A stretch of 8,509 nt of DNA from the NCBI GenBank assembly GCA_905215195.1, contig CAJMPF010000066.1, positions 1 to 8,509 on the forward strand, in the 5' to 3' direction. The notes below the pieces were generated by a model that saw nothing but the letters and a program-made list of their open reading frames with translations, did not search any database and had not been told where the DNA came from. Of the stretch, positions 5,511-8,509 are shown one piece after another (position 1 is the first letter of the stretch; every line of letters begins with the position of its first letter). The position numbers and the translations under genes are program-made. The stretch is from an uncultured bacterium (lineage in GTDB: Bacteria; Actinomycetota; Coriobacteriia; Coriobacteriales; Coriobacteriaceae).

Positions 5511-8509
5511 CTAGCGGTTCTTTGTGATCGACCTAAGGCGAGCGAACCATAGGGCTGCGGCACCCGAGGTCAGGAGCGCGGTGATGCAAGCGGCGATGGG
5601 AACTGATCCTGTTGCCGGTAGGTCCTGCGGTAGGGTACAGCGTTGAATGACACGGTCCTCGTCATGTGACTCAAGTTTATCGCCGCCGCCGTTGCGGCAA
5701 AGATCGACGCGCGCGCTGTTGGTGAGTGCGGTTTGGGGCGTATAAGCCGACGTTGCCTGCATGTGCACGACTGCGCCCCGAGCGTCTGTGCCAAGGATTG
5801 CTTTGGCATCGTCAAGGTCGTCGTGCTCATCTTTGAGATCATCGCGGGTCCAAGAATCCGCATCGCTTCGAGTCGTAAAGTCGGCGGCTACCGCACCGTA
5901 TTCAATTCGAATGCCCGTTACGACGGTATTGGATGCAAGGTCGAGCTCTTCCGCCTCGAGTGTGGTGGATTCCGTGGTCGAGACATCCGCCTTCCAGAGG
6001 CGCCAGCCGTCGTAATCGACGAGGCGACAGTCCTCACCAAGGCTCTCTTTTACTTCGTCGGACTCAAGCCAAGGATTTTCGTGTTCATCGTCAAGTGTCG
6101 CGTTCGCCGGCTCATCGACGTCTGTCGAGTCCAACGGCGTCGTGCGATACCACACGTTGCACAGACCGTTGAGGTCGCCGATGGCGACGGGGGTTTCGAT
6201 TGAGATGAATCTCGCCGTGCCGTCTTTGGCGCACTCAAGATCATCGGTAATCGTAAACTCATCAACCCAAGTAGCGGAATCGTTTCGAGCATCGATGGTA
6301 TAGGAGAAAAGCCCATCACTATTGGTTTGCGTCCTGGCGCGGTTTTTACCATCGCCGTTAGCCAACAGGCCCTTTTCGATAGGTTGGACAAGTTCCTGAC
6401 GCTTGTCGACCTGCCCCTTGATCTCGATGGGCGCATCCTTCATCGCGACGGATTGGACTTCTCCCGTATCTTTTATTTCAAACGTTATCTCCTCGGCAAG
6501 GTCATAGGTCCGCGGAGACATCATTTCGCGCAACGAGTAGGTGCCGGGTGCAAGATGTTCGACGCGGTGCGGCTTGTCGGATGAGGTCCAGGAGTCTATT
6601 TCGGTTTTATCGGGACCATATAAGGTGAGGTGTGCGCCTTCCACTTCCTGCTCACCGCTTGAATCGACCTTGGAGATATCAACCTTGGTGTAATCGTCGG
6701 ATACGTTAAGCCGTGCTTCTACAACGGGTGTTTTCTGGTCGGCATAAGTAAGGTCGACAATATGGGATGTCCGATCGAGTAAGAAGCCTGCCGGCGCTTG
6801 AGTCTCGACAACCTCGTAGCGTGCGGTGCCAGATCCCAGCGGGAGGTCGTCCGCGCGTGCTTCTCCAGTTTCATCCGTCGTGACGGTAGCGACAGTCTCA
6901 CCGTCGAGCGCGGCAATGCTACCGTCGGGGCGCACGATATCACCCGAGGCACGGATCTCAAAGACGGCGCCCGCGAGGCTGCTGCCGTCTACGGCATCGG
7001 TTTTAACGATCCTGATGTTTCCGGTCGCGGCGTGGTCATAATACGAGGCGATTGCAACGGGCGTTAGGTTCATGTCGGCGGGTATGTTTACCTCGATCTC
7101 TTCGCCGACAAGATAGGGCTCTTTGGCCGAGGTTTCGCGTACATAATAGGTGCCCGGCACGAGCGATTCGGGCAGTGTGACGGTCCCGGTCGCGTCAGTC
7201 GTAAAGGTGTCCATTACGTTATGTGCTGGATACCAGCAAGTTTGTGAGACAGGTTCGTGATTGCTGTCTAGGAGTTGGAAGGTGAATCCGGCTAGTGGAA
7301 CAGAAGCGCTTGTTTGGGCATCGCGTTTTACAATCTGGAGGTGCGTCGACAGAGCGTGGTTGTCCACGATATATTGAAGCTCGGCGCCGTTGGAAATCTG
7401 ATTGGCCCCGACGGTCCATTCCCCTGCACGTTTAAAACCCTCGGGGACGGTTTCCGGAACCTCGCGAACCGTGTAGCCGGCACGGTCGTATGGGACGGCT
7501 CCGTGGACACCGGCGGGTCGCTTACCTGTGCCGAACCATGCTTCGGGCTGGTCTTTGGTGGAGGCAAAGCCATAGACGTTTGTGGTCAGTGTGCCAACAA
7601 CCTGCTGAGAGCTGTTGCTGACAACCTCAAAGACAACACCTTCCGCCGGCTGCTCCAGGCCGGATTGGTCGCTATTGCCGTAATCCTTGAATTTGGAAAT
7701 CTCAAGGTTAAACGCAATGGGGGTATCGGAAACGCGAGATTCGATCTCGACCACGCCTGAATCGCCGAGCTGGTCGGCTCCAACGGTATAGGTCCAGCTG
7801 TCGTTGGATGGCAGGTAGCCCTCGGGGGCTTTTGATTCGTAGATGGTAAAGGTTCCTAAGGGGACATCGGCGAGGGTGGCCCGACCGCTTTCGTCGGTCG
7901 TGAGGATTTGTGCCCATCCAGGGGTTGATTGTGACACACACGTGAACTCTGCTCCTGCGAGTGAAGAACCCACCTGGGGGCCGGCATTCGTCGCGGCATC
8001 GAGTTTTACGATATGCAGGTTGATGATGCCGGGCTGTTCATCAATGGCGACCTGTCCACCGTCATTCCCCGTGGTAAAGGCGATGCGATCACGACGGGGG
8101 ACATAGCCGGCCGGCGCCTTCGTTTCAACTAGGTAGTATGCAGTGTTGGGCAGAAGAGTTGCTTGCGCCCGACCGTTGCTGTCCATCTGGATGGTGCCGA
8201 CACGCGCGCCGCTGGCGCTCTCAAAAATATCGAATGTTGCCCCGTCAAACTGATTAGTATTGTTTCCGCTGGTAATGGCAGCGTTTGCAGACTGCTTTTG
8301 GAAGGAAACAGAGACCGCCGGCAGTACATAGAGCATGTCTTGACGTCTGCTGCCGCCCGATACGGTTCCTAGATAGCGCCGCGCGCGGTGCGGTGCGGCT
8401 TTGATGCTTCCTGATTTTGCGCTGTCGTGGAGCCACCGCGCCGCCGCCACGACTTCATTGTCAGCGGTAAAGTGTCCGCTCTTGGTTTTGCCCTGAGCGG
8501 TCGTGTAGG
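5511..8509 (-). CDS. LPXTG cell-wall-anchored protein with SpaA/Cna-B repeats (N-terminus beyond window)
   Basis: The frame is open to the right edge: 998 residues are visible. A GTG at 8450 is in frame, but 19 more codons lie upstream without a stop, so it is internal. Six SpaA/Cna-B-like beta domains follow in order, each starting with an [I/F]xK strand and ending with a Y-x-V-x-E strand. Counting from that GTG, the lysines are about 52, 149, 253, 375, 483 and 594, and the glutamates about 109, 205, 330, 439, 549 and 642. These fit the Lys and catalytic Glu of self-formed isopeptide bonds. Signature pieces are VETKAPAGY, YESKAPEGY and VETQAPAGF. Residues about 676-940 are a different module (FSYTIDARNDSATWVDEFTI, CNVWYRTT, GWRLWKADV). 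LPATG is at 944-948 (5607-5621), then a hydrophobic span and a basic end (ARLRSITKNR), which is a sortase sorting signal. The protein would be exported, anchored to peptidoglycan or polymerised as a pilin, and act in adhesion. No sortase gene is in the window. Confidence 0.92.
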   Translation of the reverse strand, partial: YTTAQGKTKSGHFTADNEVVAAARWLHDSAKSGSIKAAPHRARRYLGTVSGGSRRQDMLYVLPAVSVSFQKQSANAAITSGNNTNQFDGATFDIFESASGARVGTIQMDSNGRAQATLLPNTAYYLVETKAPAGYVPRRDRIAFTTGNDGGQVAIDEQPGIINLHIVKLDAATNAGPQVGSSLAGAEFTCVSQSTPGWAQILTTDESGRATLADVPLGTFTIYESKAPEGYLPSNDSWTYTVGADQLGDSGVVEIESRVSDTPIAFNLEISKFKDYGNSDQSGLEQPAEGVVFEVVSNSSQQVVGTLTTNVYGFASTKDQPEAWFGTGKRPAGVHGAVPYDRAGYTVREVPETVPEGFKRAGEWTVGANQISNGAELQYIVDNHALSTHLQIVKRDAQTSASVPLAGFTFQLLDSNHEPVSQTCWYPAHNVMDTFTTDATGTVTLPESLVPGTYYVRETSAKEPYLVGEEIEVNIPADMNLTPVAIASYYDHAATGNIRIVKTDAVDGSSLAGAVFEIRASGDIVRPDGSIAALDGETVATVTTDETGEARADDLPLGSGTARYEVVETQAPAGFLLDRTSHIVDLTYADQKTPVVEARLNVSDDYTKVDISKVDSSGEQEVEGAHLTLYGPDKTEIDSWTSSDKPHRVEHLAPGTYSLREMMSPRTYDLAEEITFEIKDTGEVQSVAMKDAPIEIKGQVDKRQELVQPIEKGLLANGDGKNRARTQTNSDGLFSYTIDARNDSATWVDEFTITDDLECAKDGTARFISIETPVAIGDLNGLCNVWYRTTPLDSTDVDEPANATLDDEHENPWLESDEVKESLGEDCRLVDYDGWRLWKADVSTTESTTLEAEELDLASNTVVTGIRIEYGAVAADFTTRSDADSWTRDDLKDEHDDLDDAKAILGTDARGAVVHMQATSAYTPQTALTNSARVDLCRNGGGDKLESHDEDRVIQRCTLPQDLPATGSVPIAACITALLTSGAAALWFARLRSITKNR
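5607..5621 (-). other. LPATG sortase cleavage motif
   Basis: Leu-Pro-Ala-Thr-Gly is followed by about 20 hydrophobic residues and by Arg-Leu-Arg and Lys-Asn-Arg near the stop. This is the classic three-part signal, with cleavage expected between Thr and Gly. Confidence 0.95.

Noticed and set aside
6614..8330. The repeated SpaA/Cna-B domains as a DNA repeat array
   Set aside because: The domains share protein motifs but their DNA has diverged and they differ in length, so they are old domain duplications rather than a nucleotide repeat.
8448..8450. GTG at 8450 as the start of the LPXTG protein
   Set aside because: The frame stays open for 19 more codons to the edge, there is no signal peptide after the GTG, and exported proteins of this type need one. 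The true start is outside the window.

Overview
The window looks like chromosomal DNA from a Gram-positive, moderately GC-rich actinobacterium, most likely a gut member of the Coriobacteriia (Collinsella-like). This is inferred from three things: a paired WYL regulator locus of the PafB/PafC kind, a sortase-anchored SpaA/Cna-B surface protein whose last module resembles those in Coriobacteriia adhesins, and GC-rich codon use with strong Shine-Dalgarno sites. No mobile element, tRNA, rRNA or CRISPR array is visible.

Layout. (1) Positions 1-1814, minus strand: two overlapping WYL-domain regulator genes. The complete one (792-1814, 340 aa) resembles PafB. The second (start at 805, cut by the left edge after 268 codons) resembles PafC. 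(2) Positions 1815-2012: a divergent intergenic region with two possible -10 elements, a 9-bp direct repeat spaced 42 bp apart, and a sequence resembling the RecA-NDp (PafBC-dependent) promoter pattern. (3) Positions 2013-5204, plus strand: a 1063-aa membrane protein built on an M28 metallopeptidase fold. That fold has lost most of its zinc ligands and its catalytic Glu, and is split by an insertion of about 675 residues that is acidic, repetitive and probably disordered. (4) Positions 5226-5444, plus strand: a 72-aa single-pass membrane protein with an acidic tail, 21 bp downstream and probably in the same operon. (5) Positions 5466-5503: a strong hairpin terminator between converging genes. 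(6) Positions 5511-8509, minus strand: the C-terminal 998 residues of a large cell-wall-anchored protein with six SpaA/Cna-B-like repeats, a cysteine-containing stalk module and an LPATG sorting signal. Its N-terminus lies beyond the right edge.

The most interesting unit is the divergent block made of the PafBC-like pair, the degenerate M28 membrane protein and the small membrane protein. A plausible but unproven reading is that the WYL pair controls the membrane operon, perhaps in response to DNA damage or another nucleic-acid signal, and that the M28-like protein is a non-catalytic scaffold. The LPXTG protein at the right is a separate surface-adhesin or pilin locus.
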